A stretch of 64,000 nucleotides of DNA from Sphingopyxis sp. (GTDB lineage Bacteria; Pseudomonadota; Alphaproteobacteria; Sphingomonadales; Sphingomonadaceae): assembly GCF_019459305.1 (NCBI RefSeq), contig NZ_JAIBES010000022.1:1-64000 (forward strand), in the 5' to 3' direction. This document shows positions 1 to 8,619 of the stretch, piece after piece. The notes below the pieces were generated by a model that worked only from the letters and a program-made list of their open reading frames with translations, did no database searches and had not been told where the DNA came from. Numbering within the stretch: the stretch's first letter is position 1; each line of letters opens with the position of its first letter. Made by a program: the position numbers and the translations under genes.

Positions 1-67
1 CCGGCTCGAGCATCGCTTCTCTCCGCGTCATTGTCGCGGAAATCTTCGTACGGGTATCGACGTCCAT
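1..67 (-). CDS. istA: IS21-family transposase IstA, N-terminal fragment (runs off window)
   Basis: Minus-strand ATG at 67 after GAGGAGGGA; MDVDTRTKISATMTRREAMLEP... Confidence 0.55.
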   Translation of the reverse strand, partial: MDVDTRTKISATMTRREAMLEP

Positions 68-141
68 CAGTCCCTCCTCAGCTAAATGGGGGGACCAGTT
101 CTACATGTCGCTACCGGACCAGTTTTACATGTCGCCTGACA
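1..141 (-). mobile_element. IS21-family insertion sequence, left-truncated by window edge; terminal end with two transposase-binding repeats
   Basis: Minus strand reads TGTCAGGCGACATGTAAAACTGGTCC...CGACATGTAGAACTGGTCC (direct repeats at 92-110 and 116-134), then RBS GAGGAGGGA and an ORF start; typical IS21 end architecture. Confidence 0.75.
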
Positions 142-362
142 CTCCGTTCTGGTGAAGTGCGCACAATCGATTTGATGAGCGCCAGATGACAGCCCTGGAA
201 GTTGATGATTGCGTAAGCAGGTTTTGCTAACAAAATTTTTTTTTGTGGTGATCCAGCGATCATCAAACTCTCACGAAACGAGATGAAGGCAGGCTCCTCC
301 AGTTTTACGTCCTCGACAGCCTCGCGCCAGAGGACAGCGCATATCCTTCACCGCATCACACC

Positions 363-611
363 TCATTCGAGCGGCAAACAATCGAGTACCGATGGCGCGG
401 CCGCACGTAGATGTCGCCCTGCCTGCCCGAGCTTTGCCTGCCCCTGAATGTCGGGCCGTCCCGCGAGTGAGAGCGCGGCGTCGATGACCGCGTCCGAGTG
501 CCGCATGAGAACCACCAGCCCGGTACCACTTGGCCCGTTGCGTGCATCTATCCAGTTCTGAACGTCGGCATATTTGCTCCAGTTAACCGGAAATTGGGTT
601 GATAATTTTCG
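363..611 (-). pseudogene. Gene remnant, open frame without an obvious start codon
   Basis: Manual translation of a frame not in the ORF track: RKLSTQFPVNWSKYADVQNWIDARNGPSGTGLVVLMRHSDAVIDAALSLAGRPDIQGQAKLGQAGRHLRAAAPSVLDCLPLE*; protein-like composition, bounded by upstream stop. Confidence 0.3.
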
Positions 612-677
612 CTACGAGCAGTGTTCTAAAAAGTCCGCTCAAGATTGATTTCTGCTGAAATGACGCCGCGAGCCTTG

Positions 678-724
678 CATAGGTTCATTTTTGTTCCTAT
701 GAATGATTACATAGAAATTCATTC
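678..724. promoter_or_regulatory. Putative TA operator: two adjacent inverted repeats
   Basis: CATAGG-N12-CCTATG (678-701) and GAATGA-N12-TCATTC (701-724) just upstream of the antitoxin start. Confidence 0.5.
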
Positions 725-735
725 AGGAGAATGGC

Positions 736-1110
736 GTGGTAACGCAGCTTGCCTTGCAAGCGGATCAGGGCCGGGTTCTCTCGGAGGCCGTTGCGCGCGT
801 CGCGACGTGCTGGAAATTGACCAATGACCAATTGGGCGCTGTCGTGGGCATTTCTGCCGCCACCGCGTCGCGTCTGCGTTCTGGCAGCTACCAAATTCAA
901 CGAGCCGAAAAGGCGTTCGAACTCGGGCAATATCTGGTCCGGCTGTTTCGTAGCCTCGACGCCCTTATGGGAAGCGATGATGCCGCGTCGATTTCTTGGC
1001 TGAAATCCGAGAATATCGATCTGGGCGGCAGACCGATCGTTCTGATCCGCTCCATTCGCGGCTTGAGCGACGTCGCCGACTATGTCGATGACTACCGCGC
1101 CCGCGTCTAA
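736..1110 (+). CDS. Xre/MbcA/ParS-type antitoxin (DUF2384 toxin-binding domain)
   Basis: 124 aa, GTG start; HTH-like N-terminus, LGGRPIVLIRSIRGLSDVADYVDDYR C-terminus typical of RES-partner antitoxins; overlaps downstream RES ORF. Confidence 0.75.
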   Translation: MVTQLALQADQGRVLSEAVARVATCWKLTNDQLGAVVGISAATASRLRSGSYQIQRAEKAFELGQYLVRLFRSLDALMGSDDAASISWLKSENIDLGGRPIVLIRSIRGLSDVADYVDDYRARV

Positions 1111-1822
1111 CCGAACGCCGAAGCCCGAGCATTTTCGCGCCTACCGCGGAAAGCTCTGGCGGATCGTCGAGGCGCAGCATCGCATTTCGACGAACCGCCT
1201 TGCCGCCGGTGCCGACGATCAGGCTTTGCTTGAACAGCTGGTCGAAGAGGTGAAGCCGAGCCTGCCTGCGGCGGCTCGCCATCTTCACTATTTGCTCGCG
1301 ATCCCGTTTCGCTACGGGCACATGAGCAGTTCGAGGTTCCGCCGGGCTGGCGAGAAGCCGGGCATTTTCTATGCGGCGGAGTCCATCGCCACGGCGATTG
1401 CCGAGATGGCCTATTGGCGGCTTCGCTTTTACTCGCGATCGCCCGGATTTCAGCCGCCGAATACGACTGTCGAGCATTCGGCGATCAGTGTGACCGTCGC
1501 GATCGATCGCCTGCTCGATCTCTGTGCGCCGCCTTATCTCGAAGCTGCGTCGCTTTGGATGGCGCCTGATGATTACTCGGCCTGCCAACTGTTCGCCGCC
1601 GAGGCGCGGGCGATCGATGCGCAGGCGATACGTTCTGCTTCGGTCCGCGACCTGCAGCACCGGGCAAATGTTGCGATACTCGAGGCATCGGCCTTCCGCG
1701 ACCGGGCGCCGCGAAATGCGCAAACCTGGCATTTCCGATATGAGCAGGGGCAGCTGACCGCATTTGGGGCATTTCCGTCAAAGGAGCGCTTCAGCTTTTG
1801 TCCTTCGGATTTGGGGCTCTGA
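1082..1822 (+). CDS. RES-domain toxin (MbcT-like NAD-targeting family)
   Basis: 246 aa with RES signature SSRFRRAGEKPGIFYAAESIATAIAEMAYWR; overlaps antitoxin by 29 nt. Confidence 0.8.
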   Translation: MSMTTAPASNRTPKPEHFRAYRGKLWRIVEAQHRISTNRLAAGADDQALLEQLVEEVKPSLPAAARHLHYLLAIPFRYGHMSSSRFRRAGEKPGIFYAAESIATAIAEMAYWRLRFYSRSPGFQPPNTTVEHSAISVTVAIDRLLDLCAPPYLEAASLWMAPDDYSACQLFAAEARAIDAQAIRSASVRDLQHRANVAILEASAFRDRAPRNAQTWHFRYEQGQLTAFGAFPSKERFSFCPSDLGL

Positions 1823-2033
1823 TCGCGCCGAATTTAGTTACTTCTAGACTCGGCCGAAAGTGGGCGTGTTTAGGCATCAGGTGCCTCTTCGTCCGGCGCG
1901 CCCAGCGCAAGCCTGCCGAGCGGACTGACGACCGACCGAACGGTCTTCGTTGCGACATTGAACCGGATTGTCTGAAAACGGCCATTGTCGCGTGAATGGG
2001 ACGCCACAGTGCAGCGCGGCGCCGTTTCTCTGC

Positions 2034-3110
2034 CTACGGCAGAATCGCCTGATAACGTGGGTCCAAATTAATTGCCTGTTGTTCGTCGGCGCTGGCGCGC
2101 TTGGCGTCGCCATATTTCCGAAGCAGCACACTGCGGTTGTAATAGGCGCGCGCCGACTTTGGCGACAGTTGTACCGCACGGTCAAGGTCGGCGAGCGCGG
2201 CCTCGCTGTCGCCTTGGCTATCATGCGCGAGGCCGCGGTTGAGATAGGCGACCGAAAGATTCGGCGCGACGGCGATCGCCTCGCCGAACGCCGCGATCGC
2301 CTTGTCGAGATTGCCGTCCCAGGCCTGTTTGAGGCCATCGGAAAGATAGGCATCTGCCTGGTGTCGTACCGATTTGGGAGCCTTGTCGGCGAGCTTCTGG
2401 CAACGCGCCAAGGCTTGGCGCGGGTCGTTCACCGTGCAGGCGTTCCAGTCGCCGCGGCCGATCGGCCGACTTTTCGAAATGCGCGTGCCGGTGACAACGA
2501 CGTCTCGATCGTTGCGCGAATATTCGTCAGCCGACACGACCGAATAATTGGCGGCCGGAGCATCCTGCACCTCGGCCGCCGATCTTGCCCGTCCTTGGAC
2601 AGACCTGGCTGCGGGCCCTTCGGCACGCATCGCCGGCGGCGGGGGCGGTGCGATAGGTTTGGCCTGCGCGATCTCGATGCGCTTGCTCGTCGGGGCCACC
2701 TCGCCCAGACGGGAGGCAGGCGGGGCGACCTTGGCTGAGACGGCTGCGGTGACGGGCGGCGCCGCCGCCGGACCTGCGGCCGGTGCCGCGGTGATGTCGC
2801 GCTTGGCGGCAGGCGCCTCGACTTTCGTTTCCGGCACAACCTGCTCGTCGGCTGCCGGCGTGACGGGAAGCGGATCCGTAAAGGCGAAGGGCAGGCCGAT
2901 CGCGGCGACCAGCGCTGCGGCGGTCAGCAGCCCGGCCTGTGGCCGCTGAAGCTTTTTCCACCAGGATGCCGCCATACGCTGCGGCCTGAGCGTCGGAACG
3001 GGAGCGCCGTCGAAGCGCGCGAGCGCCCCGGCGATCGCGGCCTCGCGCGGTTTCGGCGCAGCTGGCGGCGGATCGGGCAACATCGCCCGGATGTCGTCGT
3101 CGCCGGTCAT
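2034..3110 (-). CDS. Single-TM protein with C-terminal TPRs; putative anti-sigma/regulatory partner
   Basis: TM segment AGLLTAAALVAAIGLPFAF after ~55 aa; TPR-like repeats (AYLNRGLAHDSQGDSEAALADLDRAVQLSP); third gene of sigma/VWA cluster. Confidence 0.6.
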   Translation of the reverse strand: MTGDDDIRAMLPDPPPAAPKPREAAIAGALARFDGAPVPTLRPQRMAASWWKKLQRPQAGLLTAAALVAAIGLPFAFTDPLPVTPAADEQVVPETKVEAPAAKRDITAAPAAGPAAAPPVTAAVSAKVAPPASRLGEVAPTSKRIEIAQAKPIAPPPPPAMRAEGPAARSVQGRARSAAEVQDAPAANYSVVSADEYSRNDRDVVVTGTRISKSRPIGRGDWNACTVNDPRQALARCQKLADKAPKSVRHQADAYLSDGLKQAWDGNLDKAIAAFGEAIAVAPNLSVAYLNRGLAHDSQGDSEAALADLDRAVQLSPKSARAYYNRSVLLRKYGDAKRASADEQQAINLDPRYQAILP

Positions 3111-3258
3111 CGACGTTTTCCGTCGGTCGGCAGGCCTTCGCAGCCGTCTGGACTATGAGGAAAGGGCATCGGCATTATCTTGCTTATACGCACAATTGCC
3201 TGGTGGTCGATACGGCGACGCTTGCGCCGAAGCGCCGCCGTATCGTAGTCTATCCGCG

Positions 3259-5037
3259 CTATTGGTCGAGCCGCGCCATCGCGCCGGCTGTTTTCGCCGC
3301 GCGGACGAGATTAACCAGCTCCATGCGGTACCCGAACTCGTCACGCCCGCGCGCGTTGCCGACGATGCGGAGGACATCGTCCAGGGTCATCGGGCCATTG
3401 TATTTGCCGCCGCGGAGCAGTTCGGCGAAGGATGCGACCCCCACGGCGAAGCGCGCATCCTGCGGCGCATCTTCAAAGCGCGCGAACTCCACGCCGCGGT
3501 TGATCGGTGTCGAGATCAGCTGGCTCGTCCCCGATTTCGGCAGTTTGTAGCGGATCTTGACGAAGCCATATTCGCCCGCGCGGCCCGCATCGGCGATCTG
3601 CGCGGTCGGCTTGGCATAGCGCAGACCGCCGATCGCGCGGGCCCCGCCGACGGGTACGATCTCGTAAATCGCGGTCACCGTCTGGCCCGAACCGACATCG
3701 CCGGCGTCGACCTTGTCATTGTCGAAGTCCTCGCGCTTCAGTATCCGCGTCTCATATCCGACGAGCCGATATTCGGCGACGGTCGCCGGGTTGAACTCGA
3801 CCTGGATCTTCACATCCTTAGCTATCGGAAAAAGCGTCGAGGTCGCTTCGTCGACGAGCGTTTTTCGCGCCTCGGCGAGCGTGTCGATATAGGCGGCCGC
3901 GCCATTGCCGTTCTGGGCCAGTGTCTGCATCAACGCGTCGTTGTAGTTGCCCATGCCGAAGCCGAGCACCGACAGGAAAATGCCCTTGCTGCGCTCGCGC
4001 TCGATATAACCCTTCAGCTCGTTCTGGTCGGTGATGCCGACGTTGAAATCGCCGTCAGTCGCCAGAATGACGCGGTTGACGCCGCGCGGATCAAGATTGC
4101 GTTCGGCGAGCGCATAGGCCTGGCGAATGCCTTCGGCCCCCGCGGTGCTGCCACCAGCGCCAAGTTGGTCGAGCACCGCCAGGATCTTGCCCTTCTGACT
4201 CGCCGGGGTCGGCTCGAGCGCGGTGCCCGCGCTGCCGGCATAGGTGACGATCGAGACCCGGTCGTTGCCATCGAGCTGTTCGAGCAGCATCGTGAGCGAC
4301 TGTTTGACCAACGGCAGCTTGGCGGGATCGTTCATCGAACCCGAGGTATCGACAAGAAAGACGAGGTTCGCGCGCGGCCGCGTTTCGCGCCCGATCGCAA
4401 AGCCTTTGATGCCGACGCGCACCAACTTGCGTCCCTCGGTCCACGGACTGGGGAACACCGCGACATTGGTGCTGAACGGCCGCTCGGCGCTTTGCGGCGC
4501 GGCATAATCATAAGGGAAATAGTTGACCAGTTCCTCGGTGCGCACCGCCGCAGGCTGGGGCAGCGTGTTGCGGCTGAGCGACGCGCGAACGAATGAATAG
4601 GAGGCGGTGTCGACGTCGATCGAAAAGGTCGACACGGGTTCGTCGAGGGCCACCTTGAACGCATTCTGCTCGGTCGCCGTGAATTTGTCGCGGCCCACGT
4701 CCTGATAAAAGGGTGTCGTCACATCAGCACGCGGCGCGACCGCGCGCACGTAGCTTCCCGTCGCGACCACTTTGCCAGCGGTTGGCGGCGGCGGTGCAGG
4801 TGAGATTCTTTCGGATGAGATTGCGGTGACCGCAGCCGGGGTATCCTGAAGATATTCCTGACGCACCCGCCCGGTAACGACCATATCGCGCGCCTCGTCG
4901 GTCTCGGCTCGCTGGGTGTTGACGACGATATTCGGGGACGGTGCCGCGGGGGACGACGCGACGTCTTGCGATTGGGAGCAGGCAGTGACGAGCGAGATTG
5001 ACAGCCCTGCGGTGAGCATCAGATGGAAACGGGACAT
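3259..5037 (-). CDS. VWA-domain lipoprotein (YfbK-like, VWA + DUF3520)
   Basis: Start trimmed to MSRFHLMLTAGLSISLVTAC (lipobox); MIDAS-like LVFLVDTSGSMNDPAKLPLVKQSL; 593 codons. Confidence 0.85.
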   Translation of the reverse strand: MSRFHLMLTAGLSISLVTACSQSQDVASSPAAPSPNIVVNTQRAETDEARDMVVTGRVRQEYLQDTPAAVTAISSERISPAPPPPTAGKVVATGSYVRAVAPRADVTTPFYQDVGRDKFTATEQNAFKVALDEPVSTFSIDVDTASYSFVRASLSRNTLPQPAAVRTEELVNYFPYDYAAPQSAERPFSTNVAVFPSPWTEGRKLVRVGIKGFAIGRETRPRANLVFLVDTSGSMNDPAKLPLVKQSLTMLLEQLDGNDRVSIVTYAGSAGTALEPTPASQKGKILAVLDQLGAGGSTAGAEGIRQAYALAERNLDPRGVNRVILATDGDFNVGITDQNELKGYIERERSKGIFLSVLGFGMGNYNDALMQTLAQNGNGAAAYIDTLAEARKTLVDEATSTLFPIAKDVKIQVEFNPATVAEYRLVGYETRILKREDFDNDKVDAGDVGSGQTVTAIYEIVPVGGARAIGGLRYAKPTAQIADAGRAGEYGFVKIRYKLPKSGTSQLISTPINRGVEFARFEDAPQDARFAVGVASFAELLRGGKYNGPMTLDDVLRIVGNARGRDEFGYRMELVNLVRAAKTAGAMARLDQ

Positions 5038-5146
5038 AGAAGGTCTCCCAGGCAACAGCGGTGCAAAATTGCCCGCATATTCCTGAGATGCGCGGGCGCC
5101 GGAAATCCTTGGCGGCCTTGCGAAAAAATTCGGAGAGATTTGAAGT

Positions 5147-5683
5147 TTAGTCTTCCGTGCCTTCTTTGGGCGCAATCTGGCGCCGAATCTCATGCATCCG
5201 CCACGACACCGTCGCTTCGGCGATTCCCAGGACCTGTGCGGCTTCGCCATGCGTCAACTGTTGGCCCGCGACGAGGATCGCCGTGTCACGAAGCTCGGGC
5301 TTCAGCCGCGAAATCGCGCTTTCGATCCAGATCGCGTCATAGAGATCGCGCCCGTCCGGCCCATTCGTCAGCCCCGCCATGACGCTCAGCTTGTCGGCGA
5401 AGCGCGAGAAAGCCGAACGACGCCGGCGAAAATCACGGCAGGCGTTGAAGACGATGCTGCATAGCCATGTCGTAAACTTGGCGTCACCGCGAAAGTCGCC
5501 AAGCCTTTCAGCGAGGATGCAACAGACGTCCTGCGCGATATCGTCGGCGTCGGCGCGCGACCCCGTCAACTGCCAGGCGAGGCCGTGGATGCGGTCATAA
5601 TGGCGCTGAAGCAGTGCGGCGAAGGCATCGCGGTCGCCGGCAATCGCCGCCTTTACGATATTTGGATCGTTGCCGACCGCCAT
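5147..5683 (-). CDS. ECF-family RNA polymerase sigma factor
   Basis: 178 aa; region 2 ([40 protein letters not shown]) and region 4 ([27 protein letters not shown]). Confidence 0.9.
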   Translation of the reverse strand: MAVGNDPNIVKAAIAGDRDAFAALLQRHYDRIHGLAWQLTGSRADADDIAQDVCCILAERLGDFRGDAKFTTWLCSIVFNACRDFRRRRSAFSRFADKLSVMAGLTNGPDGRDLYDAIWIESAISRLKPELRDTAILVAGQQLTHGEAAQVLGIAEATVSWRMHEIRRQIAPKEGTED

Positions 5684-5862
5684 ATGTCAGCGGCGTATGC
5701 GCTGCGGGCAATCGGGACTGTCAGCGAACGGGAAGCAACTCCCGGACCAAATATTTCCCCCGTATCGAGCCATTGCGATGGTTGTGCCTCAACGGCCGTG
5801 CGAAGGCTATAACATAGTTGGTCCGGTTTTTGGTTCGAGACCGACCACCGCTCCGAGCGGCC

Positions 5863-7968
5863 CTAGTTTTTCTCCACCAGTTCGCGCAGCAGGAAGGCGT
5901 GGAGCATTGCGGCGCGGACCGCGTCTTCGGCATGATCAGCCCCGACTGAATGGCCGCCCTCGATATATTCGTGGTAATAAACGCCGTTGCCGAGTTCTTT
6001 GAGCCGCGCGGCATATTTGCGCGCGTGGCCGGGGTGGACGCGGTCGTCCTTGGTCGACAGATAGAGAAAGATCGGCGGGTATTTCACGCCTTTGCGCAGC
6101 GCCTGATAGGGCGAATATTTCGACAGGAACGCCCAATCCTCTGGGACATCGGGATCGCCATATTCGGCCACCCATGACGCGCCGGCGAGCATCTTGTCGT
6201 ACCGCCACATATCCTTGATCGGCGAACCCGAGATGACCGCGCCATAGAGGTCGGGGCGCTGCGTCATCGCCGCGCCGACGAGCACGCCGCCGTTCGAGCG
6301 GCCCGAGATGGCGATCTTCCCCTTGGCGCTGACCCCGGTCGCCACCAGATCCTCGGCCACCGCGTGGAGATCGTCGAAGCTGTTCTGGCGCTTTTCGCGC
6401 AGCGCCGCCTGATGCCAGGCCGGGCCATATTCGCCGCCGCCGCGGATATTGGCGAGGACATAGGCGTTGCCGCCCTCGACCCAGTAGAGCCCGAGCGGCC
6501 CGGCGCGGTAAGGCTGCCCGGTGAGATAGCCGGGCGTCTGCGCGGCGCGAAAGCCGCCATAGGCGTGGACGAGCGCGGGAACGGGACCGGCGGCGCCCTT
6601 CTTGCGGGCGAGGAAATAGGGAATTCTTGTGCCGTCCTTCGAGATCGCAAAGCGTTTCTCGACCGTCATCGCCTTGGCGTCGAAGGTCGCCGGCAGGCTC
6701 TGCACCGCTTTCGGCGTCTTGTCTTCAGACACCGCGTAAAGGGTCGGCGGCGTCAGCATCGTCTCGGCGGTGGCGAGCACGATGTCGCGCTTGCCGATCG
6801 TCCCGGCGATGCCGACGGTGGCGTTGGCAGCCAGTGGCACCTCCTTCTGGCTCCATTTGCTGGTGGCCGGGTCGCGGCGCAGCGCGAACAGCTTGCCCTC
6901 GACATCCTCGAGTGCCTTCACCCACAGGATGTTGTCGGTGGCCGAGACGTTCTCGATCGCCTGCGCCTTGGTCGGGGTCATCGCGGTGATGATGGGCACC
7001 TGGCGGTCGGCCGACATGTCGGCGAGCGACAGCGAGACGAGCGAGCCTGCGGGGATGTTTGCCCAATCCTGGTTCAGAAAGATCACCAGCTGGCCGTCGA
7101 TGACGTCGCGGACGCTGGCGGTGTCGGGGACAATCGTCGAAATATAGCGCGAGGCATCGGCGTTCGGCAGCTTGATGTCGGCGGTGTAAAAGGTCTTGCC
7201 GCGGCTGATCATCGGCCAGCGCTTGTCGCCGTCGGTGAAGGCAAAGACGTTCATGCCGACGTCTTCGGCTTCCCCCTCCGCCACCGTTTCGGCCGACGCC
7301 AGCGGGGTGCCGCGTTTCCAGCGCTTGACGATGCGCGGATAGCCCGACGTCGTCATGCTGCCCGCGCCATAGTCGGTCGCGACGAGAAGGGTGTCGGCGT
7401 CCTCCCACGTCACGCTGCTCTTGGCCTGGGGAAGGATGAAACCGTCCGTGACGAAGCTTTTCGTCGGGCGATCCCATTCGCGCACGATGTCCGAATCGGT
7501 GCCGCCGGGGCTGAGCGAGATGAGGCAGCGGGTGTAGGCGGGGGCGAGGCAGTCGGCGCCGTGCCACACCCAGCTTTGCGCCTCCGCCTTGCCCAGCGCA
7601 TCGACGTCGATCAGCGTCGTCCACACGGGCTTGCCGGCCAGATAGGCGTCGAGCGGGCTTTGCCGCCACAGTCCGCGCGGATTGGCGGCATCTCTCCAGA
7701 AATTGGTGATGCTGTTATCCATTACATCGCCAGGCATGGCGATCTGGCGATCGTCGTCGAGGATGGCGCGGGCGCGCTTGCGATCGGCCTCGAAACCGGG
7801 TCGGCCGACGATCAGCGCGTCGGTGGCGGTATTTTCCCGTTTGACCCAGTCGAGTGCTTTTTCGCCCTCAATGTCCTCGAGCCAGAGATAGGGATCGGCT
7901 TCCTGCGCGGCGGCGACCGCGGTGAACGAACAGCTGAGGGCAAGCGCGGCAAGGCTGGCGCGGATCAT
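5863..7968 (-). CDS. Prolyl oligopeptidase family serine peptidase (S9), secreted
   Basis: Signal peptide MIRASLAALALSCSFTAVAAA; GKIAISGRSNGGVLVGAAMTQRPDLYGAVI nucleophile motif; EGGHSVGA. Confidence 0.9.
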   Translation of the reverse strand: MIRASLAALALSCSFTAVAAAQEADPYLWLEDIEGEKALDWVKRENTATDALIVGRPGFEADRKRARAILDDDRQIAMPGDVMDNSITNFWRDAANPRGLWRQSPLDAYLAGKPVWTTLIDVDALGKAEAQSWVWHGADCLAPAYTRCLISLSPGGTDSDIVREWDRPTKSFVTDGFILPQAKSSVTWEDADTLLVATDYGAGSMTTSGYPRIVKRWKRGTPLASAETVAEGEAEDVGMNVFAFTDGDKRWPMISRGKTFYTADIKLPNADASRYISTIVPDTASVRDVIDGQLVIFLNQDWANIPAGSLVSLSLADMSADRQVPIITAMTPTKAQAIENVSATDNILWVKALEDVEGKLFALRRDPATSKWSQKEVPLAANATVGIAGTIGKRDIVLATAETMLTPPTLYAVSEDKTPKAVQSLPATFDAKAMTVEKRFAISKDGTRIPYFLARKKGAAGPVPALVHAYGGFRAAQTPGYLTGQPYRAGPLGLYWVEGGNAYVLANIRGGGEYGPAWHQAALREKRQNSFDDLHAVAEDLVATGVSAKGKIAISGRSNGGVLVGAAMTQRPDLYGAVISGSPIKDMWRYDKMLAGASWVAEYGDPDVPEDWAFLSKYSPYQALRKGVKYPPIFLYLSTKDDRVHPGHARKYAARLKELGNGVYYHEYIEGGHSVGADHAEDAVRAAMLHAFLLRELVEKN

Positions 7969-8047
7969 CAATATGTCTCCCATGGGGTGTGGTGACGCTG
8001 TGCTAGCATCACCAGACACCGGAGGGGAAGGCTCTACCCCGCGCTTC

Positions 8048-8152
8048 GTCATTGTGAGCGGAGCGGGCAGAAGGCGGCCGCAGGCCAACCAATCAGTGCG
8101 ACTTACGCAGGCGCTGAATTGCCGCGTCGCTTCGCTCCTCGCAATGACGAGG
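8048..8152. repeat. REP-like repeat, family A
   Basis: GTCATTGTGAGCGGAGC...AATTGCCGCGTCGCTTCGCTCCTCGCAATGACGAGG. Confidence 0.7.
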
Positions 8153-8157
8153 AAGGT

Positions 8158-8604
8158 CTATTGATCGATGATGATCGTACCCGGGTGATGCTTGTCGAGG
8201 TGGCGCTTGATGATCTTCAGATTGCGCGAGTTCGAGCGGAAGAAGAGATCGAACGCATCGCCCACGAGCGGGATCGCGCCCAGTGTGGTATCGATGCCCA
8301 GATTGCCCGCCATCCGCCAGAGCTTCCACTTCGGCATGCCCAGGTTGCGCGCTTCCCAGATCAAATAAGCGCCCATCAGGCCGGCGATGACGTCGCCGAC
8401 CACCGGCACCAGCCCGACAATCGCGTCGAGCCCGACCGGGCGGTTGATGCCGGGAATGACGAAGCTGCGTTCGAGCAGAATTTCCAGCGTCTCGACTCGC
8501 TTGCGCAGCGCCGCGGGGTCGGTGCGGTTCTCGACCAGGGCGTCGAAAATGGCGTCTGGATTGCGCGGCGAGGGGGCCATGGCGGTGCTTTCATAAAGCG
8601 CCAC
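8158..8604 (-). CDS. DUF4112 domain-containing protein
   Basis: PVGLDAIVGLVPVVGDVIAGLMGAYLIWEARNLGMPKWKLWRMAGNLGIDTTLGAIPLVGDAFD. Confidence 0.8.
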   Translation of the reverse strand: MALYESTAMAPSPRNPDAIFDALVENRTDPAALRKRVETLEILLERSFVIPGINRPVGLDAIVGLVPVVGDVIAGLMGAYLIWEARNLGMPKWKLWRMAGNLGIDTTLGAIPLVGDAFDLFFRSNSRNLKIIKRHLDKHHPGTIIIDQ

Positions 8605-8619
8605 GACGGCGCCAAGGTT

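Noticed and set aside
3091-4596. 501-aa plus-strand ORF
   Set aside because: Antisense to the VWA protein gene, which has clear domain motifs.
6364-7995. 543-aa plus-strand ORF
   Set aside because: Antisense to the S9 peptidase gene, no recognisable domain.
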